Shown here: piece by piece, positions 54,562 through 63,219 of the stretch
How the letters are laid out: every line of letters starts with the position of its first letter
Position numbering within the stretch: position 1 is the first letter of the stretch
Assembly (NCBI RefSeq): GCF_013002715.1
Contig: NZ_JABENB010000001.1
Location: forward strand, 868,001-932,000
Direction: 5' to 3'
Length of the DNA stretch: 64,000 nucleotides
From: Flexivirga aerilata
Lineage (GTDB): Bacteria; Actinomycetota; Actinomycetes; Actinomycetales; Dermatophilaceae
The notes under the pieces: model-generated
The model's database searches: none
Told to the model about the DNA's origin: nothing
Seen by the model: only the letters and a program-made list of their open reading frames with translations
Translations under genes and position numbers: made by a program

Positions 54562-55716
54562 TCAGGCCGCGGTCAGGACCGAACTGGTGACCGTTCCTTC
54601 AGCGCCTCGCGCGTGCACCAGGGCGGTCTGGCTGGCGCCGCGCTGAATGGCGTGTACGGCGGCGCCGAGCTCGACCGCTGCGGCGGCGCCGAGTAGGTGG
54701 CCGGTGTGCGGCTTGATCGTGTGGCGACCGACTGCGTCGCTGTTACTGCCAAGGATGGTGTCGAGGCCATGCAGTTCGGCCTGGTCAGCACCGGTCTGCC
54801 CCTGCGCGTCCAGGCCGACATAGTCGACCTCGCCGGCGTGCACGCCGGCGCGCTGCAGTGCGGTGAACGCGCTCCAGGTGGTGGCCGCAGGTTCGGCGAA
54901 GGGCGCCTTGGAGTGGGCGTGGGTGGAGGCGAAACCGCCGAACTTGGCCAACGGGGTCGCGCCGCGGGCTTGAGCGTTCGCTGCGCTCTCCAGTACGAAC
55001 ACCACCGAGCCCTCTCCAGCGGTGAACCCGTCCGCAGACGCGGTGAACGGCCGGTAAGTGGTTGGGGATAGCCGCCCGGTCGTCGTACAGAACGTCCAGG
55101 TGTACGGGGTGACGGGCGCCTCCGCGGCGCCGGCGATCACCAGATCGGCACGCCCGCTACGAATAGCGTCCGCCGCTGTGCCGACTGCGGTCGCGCCCGA
55201 TGCGGTATCAGCCACGACGGTCTTACTGAACCCGCGCAGACCCCACCGGATGCTGACCTGCCCCTGGCTGGCCGTCGGAAACCATCCCGCAGCGATGTAC
55301 GGACTGACACCGGTGTAGCCCACCTGGCAAAGCCGCCGCAGGCTGTCCTCGGTCATCTCCCAGCCGCCGAACATGTTGCCGAAGATGACTCCGGCACGAT
55401 CCCGGTCGACGGCGGAGCTGAGAGTGCCGTCGTTGCTTACGAGCCCGGCTGCTCCCAGCGCTCGGTCAACCGCGACCAAAGAAAGGGCGCAGAACCGGTC
55501 GACCCGCTTGCGTAGCCTACGGGGGACGCTGGCCAACTCTGCGTCGTCCACCACGGCGGCGGTACTACTCGTGTGCCCGGTCGTGTCGAACCGGTCGATG
55601 GGGCGGGCCATCACCCGATCCCGAAAGTGGTCCGGGCTCAGCTCGCTCAGATCACGCGCGCCGGGTACGACGACGCCCACGCCGGTGATCAGGACGTCAC
55701 GGTTATCTGTGCTCAT
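54562..55716 (-). CDS. Ketosynthase beta subunit / chain length factor
   Basis: 384 residues with a ketosynthase fold but no active-site cysteine: VVADTASGATAVG places Thr171 there. This is typical of KS-beta, which sets chain length. The second half keeps GFTAGEGSVVFVLE and KPHTGHLLGAAAAVE. The start overlaps the KS-alpha stop by four bases, the standard pairing for the heterodimer. Confidence 0.92.
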   Translation of the reverse strand: MSTDNRDVLITGVGVVVPGARDLSELSPDHFRDRVMARPIDRFDTTGHTSSTAAVVDDAELASVPRRLRKRVDRFCALSLVAVDRALGAAGLVSNDGTLSSAVDRDRAGVIFGNMFGGWEMTEDSLRRLCQVGYTGVSPYIAAGWFPTASQGQVSIRWGLRGFSKTVVADTASGATAVGTAADAIRSGRADLVIAGAAEAPVTPYTWTFCTTTGRLSPTTYRPFTASADGFTAGEGSVVFVLESAANAQARGATPLAKFGGFASTHAHSKAPFAEPAATTWSAFTALQRAGVHAGEVDYVGLDAQGQTGADQAELHGLDTILGSNSDAVGRHTIKPHTGHLLGAAAAVELGAAVHAIQRGASQTALVHARGAEGTVTSSVLTAA

Positions 55717-56978
55717 TTGCGGGTCCCTTCCCGGGAGATCACAAGCGTGGAATGGATGCCGCCGAACCCGCTGGAGAGGCTCGCGACGTGCCGCAGGTCG
55801 CAGACCTCGCGGGCGTGGTTAGCGACGTAGTCCAGGTCACAGCCCGGGCCTGGCCGGACGTGGTTGATGGTGGGCGGCAGCACCTGCTCCTGGAGCGCCA
55901 GCACGGAAGCGACCAGCTCCACTGCGTTCGCCGCGGCCAACGCGTGGCCAAGCATCGATTTGATGGAGCTGACCGGAGCTTGGTCCGCGTGCGCTCCGAG
56001 AATGGTGCGGATCGCGCTGGTCTCACACACGTCGTTCTGCGGTGTCGAACTGCCGTGAGCGTTGACGTAGCCGACCTCACTGGGGTCGACGGCCGCATCC
56101 TGCAGAGCAAGCCGCAACGAGTGGCCCAGGCTCGTGCCGTCATCGGGCAGGTCGGTCATGTGGAACGCGTTGCTGGTCGACCCGAACCCCGACACCTCCG
56201 CCAGGATCGGCGCACCGCGGCGACGAGCGTGCTCCCACTCCTCCAGGACCACCAAGCCCGCACCCTCGGCCAGGACGAACCCGTCCCGGTCGGAGTCGAA
56301 AGGCCGTGATGCGTGCGCCGGGTCATCGTTGCGCACTGACAGCGCGCCAATGACGTCGAAGCAAGCGAGGACGAAAGGCGTGATCGGAGCCTCAGCCGCG
56401 CCAGCGATCATGACGTCGGCGTCTCCTCGCCGGATCGTGTCCAGGGCCGAGCCGACGGCGTCGTTGCCGCCCGTGCAACCGGTAGTCAAGGTGGTCACCG
56501 GACCCATCAGCCCGAACGTGTCCGCGATGACGCTGCTGGCGATATCGAACGTGGCTGCGCGATGCAGCCGGGGATGCGCGGAGGCGACATCGATCGGAGC
56601 GAGACCCTCCTGGGTGATATCGGGGAAGTGCTCGGTCATGAACTTGGTTCCACCGATGGCGTTCGCGAGAGAAACGCCCATGCGCGTCGGATCCGGCAGG
56701 GACTCGGCGTACAAACCTGCATTGGTGACCGCTTCGGTCGCAGTCGCCAGAGCGATCCGGACGACGCGATCCTCTCCTCCTTCAGGGTCCTCAGCCGGTG
56801 GCAGCGGTAGGACGACCTCGGGCAGCTGCCCTGCGATCCGGGATCCGAATCCGGAGGCGTCGAACCCGCTGATGGGTGACACGCCGTTGCGGCCATTCCA
56901 CAACGACTCAGCGAACGCCTTCACCCCAATGCCGTTGGGCGCCATGACGCCCATGCCAGTGACAGCGACTCGTCTCAT
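55713..56978 (-). CDS. Ketosynthase alpha subunit (type II PKS)
   Basis: 421 residues. The catalytic triad is complete: Cys168 (LTTGCTGGND), His308 (NAHGSSTPQND) and His345 (KSMLGHALAAANAVE), with Lys340. It performs decarboxylative Claisen condensation on ACP-bound malonyl units together with KS-beta. It lies 37 bases after the malonyltransferase gene. Confidence 0.95.
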   Translation of the reverse strand: MRRVAVTGMGVMAPNGIGVKAFAESLWNGRNGVSPISGFDASGFGSRIAGQLPEVVLPLPPAEDPEGGEDRVVRIALATATEAVTNAGLYAESLPDPTRMGVSLANAIGGTKFMTEHFPDITQEGLAPIDVASAHPRLHRAATFDIASSVIADTFGLMGPVTTLTTGCTGGNDAVGSALDTIRRGDADVMIAGAAEAPITPFVLACFDVIGALSVRNDDPAHASRPFDSDRDGFVLAEGAGLVVLEEWEHARRRGAPILAEVSGFGSTSNAFHMTDLPDDGTSLGHSLRLALQDAAVDPSEVGYVNAHGSSTPQNDVCETSAIRTILGAHADQAPVSSIKSMLGHALAAANAVELVASVLALQEQVLPPTINHVRPGPGCDLDYVANHAREVCDLRHVASLSSGFGGIHSTLVISREGTRK

Positions 56979-57015
56979 GCTGTGCCTTTCTGCGTAGTGG
57001 TGGGAGATGTGTGGT

Positions 57016-57966
57016 TCAGCCGGCGGCGACGGTCGGCTGCTGGATGAGCTCCTGCGCCTCGGCCCATGACGAGCACGAACCCACCGGTCGACGGCGGTCG
57101 TGCTTGCGTTGCAGACCGCGCAGGACGCGACCCGGCCCGATCTCGAGCACGCCGCCGTCGTCGGGCAGCACGTCGTCGAGGGTCCGCAGCACCGCGGTCC
57201 ACTGCACGGGCGCGGTCACCTGCTCGCTCAGCGCGGCGCGGTAGCGACCCACATCACTGATCGTCGAGCCACTGATGCTGCTGATCATCGGCGTGTGACC
57301 AGGTCGCAGGTTGGCCGCGGCGATACGGGGTGCGAGCGCGTCGCGAGCCGGCGCCATCAGGTTGGAGTGGAACGCCCCAGCGACGTCGAGCTCGACCACC
57401 GTCGCGCCCAAGTCGCGCAGGCACGCGCCTACGTGGAATAGGTCGGCAGTAGGTCCGGACACCACCGTCTGCCGCACAGCGTTGTAGTTGGCCAGAACCG
57501 CGTCGCTACCCGCGCACGCGTTTGCCACGATCTCGGGCGCGATGCCGAGCACCGCCATCATGGACGCCTCCTGACGGCAGCACGCAGCCATCGCACTCGC
57601 CCGGTGGAACACCAGCTCCAGTGCCTCGCTCGGCTCGAGCCAGCCGCCCGCTGCCAGGGCAGCGAACTCGCCGACGCTATGCCCGGCCAGCACCTGCGGC
57701 CGCTCGCCCGCCTGCAGCAGCGCATCGGCGAGGCCGACCGAGACGGTGAACACCGACAGCTGCGTCAGCACGGTCGGATGCACGCCGCCCCCGTCGACCG
57801 GCTGGACGGGGACGGCAGGGTCGAAATGCGTCGCGGTGAGCTCGGACGCGTGCTCCAGAAGAGTGCGGTACGTGCCGCTTGCTAGGCGCAGGTCCTCCCC
57901 CATGCCGGGCTCTTGGCTGCCCTGGCCGGGGAACACCCACGCGCTGTGGCTTGCGCTGAAAACCAT
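57016..57966 (-). CDS. Malonyl-CoA:ACP transacylase
   Basis: 316 residues. FPGQGSQ at 12-18, nucleophile Ser97 in GHSVGE, and His200 in GAFHSNLM are all present. It loads malonyl units onto the ACP; many type II clusters borrow this enzyme from fatty acid synthesis, here it is dedicated. First gene of the minus-strand PKS operon, with a good promoter upstream. Confidence 0.94.
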   Translation of the reverse strand: MVFSASHSAWVFPGQGSQEPGMGEDLRLASGTYRTLLEHASELTATHFDPAVPVQPVDGGGVHPTVLTQLSVFTVSVGLADALLQAGERPQVLAGHSVGEFAALAAGGWLEPSEALELVFHRASAMAACCRQEASMMAVLGIAPEIVANACAGSDAVLANYNAVRQTVVSGPTADLFHVGACLRDLGATVVELDVAGAFHSNLMAPARDALAPRIAAANLRPGHTPMISSISGSTISDVGRYRAALSEQVTAPVQWTAVLRTLDDVLPDDGGVLEIGPGRVLRGLQRKHDRRRPVGSCSSWAEAQELIQQPTVAAG

Positions 57967-58002
57967 GACTCCCTCTCTTGACTATCAAGGTCGATAATCA
58001 TC

Positions 58003-58030
58003 ACTATAGCGATCATCAGGAACATGTCAA
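58003..58030 (-). promoter_or_regulatory. Promoter of the minus-strand PKS operon
   Basis: On the minus strand TTGACA (58030-58025) and TATAGT (58008-58003) are separated by 16 bases, 37 bases upstream of the malonyltransferase ATG. A near-consensus housekeeping promoter is rare in DNA this rich in GC. Confidence 0.7.
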
Positions 58031-58045
58031 TCAGTAGTTCTGATT
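58029..58045. promoter_or_regulatory. Candidate MarR operator between malonyltransferase and carboxylase genes
   Basis: AATCAG-TAGTT-CTGATT, a 6-bp inverted repeat abutting the -35 box of the minus-strand promoter. Over 23 bases it matches the site at 59697-59719 with few differences. Confidence 0.6.
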
Positions 58046-58063
58046 ATCAATAGGGAGATCATC

Positions 58064-59689
58064 GTGACTGATCTGCGATCCGCACCTGCCCCCACTACAG
58101 ACGCGAATCTGCCTGACCTGCAAGCAGATTCGATGCCTACGCTGGTTGAGCGCACGGCTGAACTCGCCCGGCTTCGTGCGACCGTGCTGGCTGGACCCGA
58201 CCAGCGGGCGACCGAGCGGCAGCATGCACGCAACAAGCTCACGGCGCGGGAGCGCATCGATCTGCTACTCGACCAGGGATCGTTCCGCGAGATCGAGACC
58301 TTCCGCCGGCATCGTGCGACAGGGTTCGGGCTGGAGAACCGACGTCCGGCGACCGACGGCGTCATCACCGGGTGGGGAACGGTGTACGGGAGGAAGGTCT
58401 TCGTGTACGCCCACGACTTCCGCATCTTCGGCGGTGCGTTGGGTGAGGCGCACGCACAGAAGATCTGCAAGGTCCTCGACCTGGCCGTTGCCGCACGCTG
58501 CCCAATCGTTGGCATTAACGACGGGGCCGGCGCGCGGATCCAGGAGGGAGTCACCGCGCTGGCAGGGTACGGCGAGATCTTCCGTCGGCACGTCGCGGCG
58601 TCCGGGGTCATTCCCCAGATCAGCGTCATCGCGGGTCCGTGCGCAGGTGGCGCCGCCTACTCACCTGCGCTTACGGACTTCGTCTTCACGATCCAGAACA
58701 CGTCTCAGATGTTCGTCACCGGACCTGATGTGGTTGCGGCAGTGACGGGTGAGGAGGTCACCATGAATGATCTCGGTGGCGCCGTCCCGCACTCGCAGAA
58801 GTCGGGGGTCGCCCACTTCGCCCACCCGGACGAGCCCGAGTGCTTCGCCGACGTGCGCTACCTGCTGTCACTGCTCCCGCGGCACAACCAGGAGCGCCCG
58901 CCGATCGACGAAGGCCTCGACGACCCGGTCGACCGACGACTTCCCGAGCTGACGGCGATCGTTCCCGCCGACCCGGCCACGCCGTACGACATGCGCGAGG
59001 TCATCGACGCGGTGGTCGATGACCAGCAATGGATCGAGATCCACGAGAACTGGGCAAAGAACATCCTCTGCGCGCTCGGCCGCATCGGCGGCGAGGTCGT
59101 CGGAGTGGTCGCCAACCAGCCCCTGGTCCTGGCCGGTGCGCTCGACATCGCCGCGGCCGAGAAGGCCGCGCGGTTCGTCACCATGTGCGATTCCCTGGGT
59201 ATCAGCCTGGTCACACTGGTGGACGTGCCTGGGTTCATGCCTGGCGTCGACCAGGAGCACGGCGGAATCATTCGCCACGGAGCCAAGCTGCTCTACGCGT
59301 ACTGCAACGCCACGGTTCCTCGCGTCCAAGTCATCGTGCGTAAGGCGTACGGCGGCGCGTACATCGTGATGGACTCTCGGTCGATCGGCTGTGATCTGTC
59401 CTTCGCCTGGCCAACCAACGAGGTCGCCGTGATGGGTGCGGAGGGTGCCGCCAGCATCATCTTCCGCCGCGAGATCGCGCAGGCCGACGACCCGGACCAA
59501 GTGCGCGAAGACCGCATCAATCTCTATCGCGACGAGCTCATGCATCCCTATTACGCCGCGGAGCGCGGCTTGGTCGACGACATCATCGATCCCGCAGACA
59601 CCCGGGCGGTGCTGTGCGACGCGCTCAGCACGCTGGCGACTAAGCGCGTGACGCTGTCGGAGCGCAGGCATGGCAACCAGCCGGCGTGA
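58064..59689 (+). CDS. Acyl-CoA carboxylase carboxyltransferase (beta) subunit
   Basis: 541 residues of the propionyl/acetyl-CoA carboxylase beta family (TARERIDLLLDQGSFREIETF; GPCAGGAAYSPALTDFVF; VDVPGFMPGVDQEHGGIIRHGAKLLYAY; KAYGGAYIVMDSRSIG). It should make malonyl-CoA for chain extension. No biotin carboxylase partner is encoded nearby, so the host alpha subunit must be used. GTG start with AGGGAG about six bases upstream. Divergent from the malonyltransferase gene. Confidence 0.94.
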   Translation: MTDLRSAPAPTTDANLPDLQADSMPTLVERTAELARLRATVLAGPDQRATERQHARNKLTARERIDLLLDQGSFREIETFRRHRATGFGLENRRPATDGVITGWGTVYGRKVFVYAHDFRIFGGALGEAHAQKICKVLDLAVAARCPIVGINDGAGARIQEGVTALAGYGEIFRRHVAASGVIPQISVIAGPCAGGAAYSPALTDFVFTIQNTSQMFVTGPDVVAAVTGEEVTMNDLGGAVPHSQKSGVAHFAHPDEPECFADVRYLLSLLPRHNQERPPIDEGLDDPVDRRLPELTAIVPADPATPYDMREVIDAVVDDQQWIEIHENWAKNILCALGRIGGEVVGVVANQPLVLAGALDIAAAEKAARFVTMCDSLGISLVTLVDVPGFMPGVDQEHGGIIRHGAKLLYAYCNATVPRVQVIVRKAYGGAYIVMDSRSIGCDLSFAWPTNEVAVMGAEGAASIIFRREIAQADDPDQVREDRINLYRDELMHPYYAAERGLVDDIIDPADTRAVLCDALSTLATKRVTLSERRHGNQPA

Positions 59690-59698
59690 CGTTTATAA

Positions 59699-59711
59699 TC
59701 AGTAATACTGA
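59699..59711. promoter_or_regulatory. Candidate MarR operator upstream of the antiporter gene
   Basis: TCAGTA-A-TACTGA is a perfect palindrome 25 bases before the GTG start. It fits the TCAG-N5-CTGA pattern of the cluster's other two sites. Confidence 0.6.
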
Positions 59712-59736
59712 ATATCACTGAGACTGAGGAACTGTT

Positions 59737-60960
59737 GTGTCACTCGCCATCGCCTGCACTGCCGCGGCACTGCTGACGCTCTCGGCCGTCGCCGGTCTCG
59801 CAGCCCACGTCACCCGCCAACCCGTTGTCGTCGGCGAGCTCACGGTGGGGATCCTCACCGGTACCGCCCTGGTGTACTGGCGTCCCGAGCTGCTCAGTGC
59901 CCCGTCGACCCAGGAGATGACACAGCTAGCGACGCTGGGGCTGTGCCTGTTCCTGTTCACGATCGGGCAGGAGATCCGCGCCGGCGGCAGCGCCTGGCGG
60001 AGCAGTGCCGCGCTGGCGGTGCTCTCGGCGGCGATCCCGTTTGCGTTCGGGATCGCCGCAGCCCTCTGGCTCATACCGACCGGGACGACTGGCGGATGGA
60101 GCAGCACGGTGTTCCTGGGCGTCGCGATGGCGGCCACGGCGCTGCCGGTGCTCTACCGCATTCTGGACGACCACGTCGTTCCCGAACGGGTCCGCAGCCT
60201 CAGCCTCGGCGCCGCAGGAACTCTCGACCTCGTCATGTGGATCACGCTCGGTGTAATCATCCTCGCTCGCGATGCAGGGCACCCCAGTAGATGGCTGCTC
60301 GGTCCTGCCGCGGTAGCGGGCATTCTGGTCATCGGCCGGGTGGTGGCGCGCGCGCTGCGCATCCCGTGGCTGCCCCGAGCGGTCGCCGTACTCCTCCTCA
60401 CGGGTTTCGTCTGGGCGGCCGCCGCCGCCACCGAAGTTGCCGGACTGCACTACGCGTGCGGGGCTATGCTCGCCGGAGTCACCATTCCGCGGGATGACTC
60501 TGCGGTGCGGGAGGTCGCCGACACCCTCCGCCACGGAACATTCGTCTGGCCGTCGCTCTACTTCGTGCTCGCGGGCGCACATGTGGACCTGGCCTCGGTC
60601 AGCCAGCAAGGTGTCTGGGTGCTGCTCGTGGGCACGGGCGCGGTCGTGACCAAGCTTGCTGGGTCATTCACCGGAGCCCGCTGGGCCGGACTCACCCGTG
60701 CCGAGGCGCGCCAGACAGCCGTCCTGATGAACACCCGTGGACTCACCGAGATCGTCATCCTGGATCTCGGCCGCCAGCTGGGACTAATCGCGCTCCCGAC
60801 ATACTCCGCGCTGATCCTGCTCACCCTGCTCGCCACGGCGATGACCAGTCCACTCTTACGCGCTCTGTCGCCCCAGGTCACCGAGTACCCACCCGAACCG
60901 ACGCCGCTCTCCCGTCCCTCCAAGGATCGGTCGACTACGGTCACTCGCACCGCAGCCTGA
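59737..60960 (+). CDS. Cation/proton antiporter, CPA2 (KefB-like) family
   Basis: 407 residues with about 12 helices (QPVVVGELTVGILTGTALV, LGLCLFLFTIGQEIRAGG, MNTRGLTEIVILDLGRQLGLI). Similar antiporters in antibiotic clusters act as exporters or protect the producer's ion balance. TGAGGA precedes the GTG start. It has its own operator-like site and marks the right end of the cluster. Confidence 0.88.
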   Translation: MSLAIACTAAALLTLSAVAGLAAHVTRQPVVVGELTVGILTGTALVYWRPELLSAPSTQEMTQLATLGLCLFLFTIGQEIRAGGSAWRSSAALAVLSAAIPFAFGIAAALWLIPTGTTGGWSSTVFLGVAMAATALPVLYRILDDHVVPERVRSLSLGAAGTLDLVMWITLGVIILARDAGHPSRWLLGPAAVAGILVIGRVVARALRIPWLPRAVAVLLLTGFVWAAAAATEVAGLHYACGAMLAGVTIPRDDSAVREVADTLRHGTFVWPSLYFVLAGAHVDLASVSQQGVWVLLVGTGAVVTKLAGSFTGARWAGLTRAEARQTAVLMNTRGLTEIVILDLGRQLGLIALPTYSALILLTLLATAMTSPLLRALSPQVTEYPPEPTPLSRPSKDRSTTVTRTAA

Positions 60961-61008
60961 GGAGTCCCGGTCGTGCTGAAGAACGAGGGTCGATACTGAA
61001 GTGATCCG

Positions 61009-61476
61009 GTGGGATGGGACGGCTTCCAGCGAGTCTCTTGCCTGATCTGGCTTGATTCGTTTGCCGAGCAGGCCGGATCGGAGATCGCACATTCGTGCAG
61101 CAGCTCGGCAATCCATGCCCTGCAGGCGGCTGGAAAGAAGATCTTCGCGCGCACTCTGCCGACGTGGCCGCCGTGCAGCCCCGGACCTGTGGAGTTGGAC
61201 TCGGCCGTGTCCGTGATCCGCACGATGGGAGCCCTCTTCGGGTTGATAGGTGTCGAGCGGGAGGGGCATCGCTCGGCGACGTGGATCGGTCGGCTGACTG
61301 ACGTGGGTCCCAAGTGGACCTGGCTGCTGGAGGTACGCCCGGATGGGTCCTGGCACCAGGAGCCGTTGGGCTACAAGACGAAGCAGATCACTTTGGTAAC
61401 GGCTGATTCCATGTACCAGCAGGCGTTGAGCACCGTCGCGGGACCTCCACCTGAGGGGAACGTTCTACCGGACTGA
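61009..61476 (+). CDS. Small hypothetical protein, start uncertain
   Basis: 155 residues as listed. Only the C-terminal half (from about residue 61, VELDSAVSVIRTMGALFGLIGVEREG, then WIGRLTD, WTWLLEVRPDGSW) looks like a real compact domain. The N-terminal half is poor in coding character and no ribosome site is clear; ATG 61225 is another start. It may be a gene truncated when the cluster inserted. No family recognised. The rest of 60961-61509 holds nothing recognisable. Confidence 0.35.
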   Translation: MGWDGFQRVSCLIWLDSFAEQAGSEIAHSCSSSAIHALQAAGKKIFARTLPTWPPCSPGPVELDSAVSVIRTMGALFGLIGVEREGHRSATWIGRLTDVGPKWTWLLEVRPDGSWHQEPLGYKTKQITLVTADSMYQQALSTVAGPPPEGNVLPD

Positions 61477-61509
61477 CAAGAGTCCACAGCCGCAACGGCC
61501 CTTCCGACG

Positions 61510-62451
61510 TCAGAACCGCGCCAGTGCCCCTTTGACGACGGCCTCTACGCGTGCCGTCATACCGCATGCGTCGACCGGACAGCGTCCGGCGACCTGGCGG
61601 CGGACCCATCGCGACTGACTGTCGTCGTAGTGCAGCAACGCGAACAGGTCCCACCACGGGTCGAGCGCGACGCCGGCGATCGACTCGTAGCGCGATCGGA
61701 GATCTTCGGACTCTTCCGGGGAGTAGAGCGCGGCGAGGTAGCGACGGCAGTGCCCGACGTCGATCGCGCGCGATCCGCGATGGATGCCGTTCCAGTCGGT
61801 CAGGCCGGTGATGGCCCCTCCGGACCAGAGGAGATTGACTGGCAGGAAGTCGCCGTGCAGAAAGACCGCTCGGTCCGCCGGTGGCGGTGCGGCCATCACC
61901 TCGAACGCCGCTCGCCATACGCCGGGTCGCTGCGCGTCCGCAGGCACCCGCAACTCGGCGAGCGGAGCAATCCAGGAGTCCGCCCAGGGCCGGAAGGTTG
62001 GGGCGGGAAGATCGAGCGAATGCACGAGCGCGGCGAGCTCGGCGGTCCTCGTCCGCCAGGAGCCGGGTTCGGTCGGGTTGAGCTCGACCTGCCCTGGAAG
62101 CCGGGTCATCAGCAGCGACGGCGAACCGTCGGTCGAGTCACCGGCAGCATCTGCGGCCAGGACGCGCGGCACCGGCAGCCCACTTCCTGCGACCAGCTCA
62201 AGATTGGCGATCTCGTTCGTGAGCGTCTCGTGCAAACCGAGGCCACCCGGATATTGACGGAGTATGACGAGAGTCCGCGCACCGCGCACGTCCACGGTGA
62301 CCTCGTGCACCGCGGAGGAGACGCCTCCCGTCATACGGCGGCAATCGACGACCCGGGCGTCCGGTCCCATCGCCCTCGCGGCCCAAGCGAGCGAGGCCCG
62401 GGTAAGCGGTCGCCGCCTGAACCCGCCCTCTCTCCAGTCACTCTCGGCCAC
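61510..62451 (-). CDS. Phosphotransferase of the APH/choline kinase-like family
   Basis: 313 residues with a protein-kinase-like fold. The catalytic motif is FLHGDFLPVNLLW and the metal-binding Asp lies in GLTDWNGIHRGSRAIDVGH. N-terminal LVILRQYPGG holds the nucleotide-site region. Substrates range from antibiotics to small metabolites; whether it protects against the neighbouring cluster's product is unknown. The GTG at 62451 follows TAGCGT plus seven bases, a leaderless layout. Confidence 0.82.
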   Translation of the reverse strand: MAESDWREGGFRRRPLTRASLAWAARAMGPDARVVDCRRMTGGVSSAVHEVTVDVRGARTLVILRQYPGGLGLHETLTNEIANLELVAGSGLPVPRVLAADAAGDSTDGSPSLLMTRLPGQVELNPTEPGSWRTRTAELAALVHSLDLPAPTFRPWADSWIAPLAELRVPADAQRPGVWRAAFEVMAAPPPADRAVFLHGDFLPVNLLWSGGAITGLTDWNGIHRGSRAIDVGHCRRYLAALYSPEESEDLRSRYESIAGVALDPWWDLFALLHYDDSQSRWVRRQVAGRCPVDACGMTARVEAVVKGALARF

Positions 62452-62610
62452 GGATGCGACGCTATCCGCGTTCACGTCACATAGGGCTGCCACACGCGCG
62501 CGACACGACGGGCCTGACTTCGCAGCGGATTCGCAGTGGCGGTTGGAACGCTCGGTGCCGTGCCCGTCAGGCATGAAGTGACCAGACAAGCAGCAGTCGG
62601 GAGAACTCTC

Positions 62611-63132
62611 ATGACAGACCGTCAGGAACCGTCCAACCTGCCCAGTCGACGGCTGATCCTCACCGGGGGCGCAGCGGTCGCCGGCCTCACCGTCGCGAGC
62701 GTCGCGATCGCGCCGGAGGCGCAGGCTGCGTCATACGTGCGGCCGGTGAAGAATCCGACCGCGCACCCGATCACCGCCCAGTGGCGCCAGCCCGGCAACT
62801 GGGCGGCCGGCTATCACACCGGTGTCGACATCGGCTGCCCGATCGGCACGCCGGTCTACGCGACCATCGGCGGCGACGTGCGCACCGGCCGGGCCAACTG
62901 GGGCTCGGCATACGGCACGATGATCCTGATCAACGACAACGTCGACGGGTCCGACTGGGGTTATTGCCACCTGTCGCGCCGGGTCGTCAGCGACGGTCAG
63001 CGCGTCGCCACCAACCAGCTGATCGGCTACTCCGGCAACACCGGCAACACCACCGGCCCGCACCTGCACCTCGAGCGCCGTCCCCGCTACGGCGGCTACG
63101 GCACCGACAAGAACCCCAACCTCTGGCCCTGA
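62611..63132 (+). CDS. Secreted M23-family peptidase (LytM domain)
   Basis: 173 residues. A twin-arginine-type signal (PSRRLILTGGAAVAGLTVASVAIAPEAQA) precedes a compact M23 domain with zinc ligands in HTGVDIGCP and PHLHLE. The small size means it is little more than the catalytic domain; the target is probably wall peptide cross-bridges. GGGAGA lies six bases before ATG. A long terminator follows. Confidence 0.88.
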   Translation: MTDRQEPSNLPSRRLILTGGAAVAGLTVASVAIAPEAQAASYVRPVKNPTAHPITAQWRQPGNWAAGYHTGVDIGCPIGTPVYATIGGDVRTGRANWGSAYGTMILINDNVDGSDWGYCHLSRRVVSDGQRVATNQLIGYSGNTGNTTGPHLHLERRPRYGGYGTDKNPNLWP

Positions 63133-63142
63133 CCCACGCATA

Positions 63143-63194
63143 ACGACCTCCGGGCGGCGCGTATGACGTGAGTCGCGCGCCGCCCGGAGGTCGT
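63143..63194. terminator. Bidirectional terminator between convergent genes
   Basis: A perfect 19-bp stem ACGACCTCCGGGCGGCGCG (63143-63161) pairs with its complement at 63176-63194, loop 14 bases. It serves the M23 gene and probably the AmaP-like gene. Confidence 0.85.
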
Positions 63195-63219
63195 GTGCTT
63201 GATGGGAGTCGCCCAGGTG

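Noticed and set aside
41232..60960. Prophage or conjugative element
   Set aside because: No integrase, portal, capsid, relaxase or type IV secretion gene is present; all genes fit polyketide biosynthesis.
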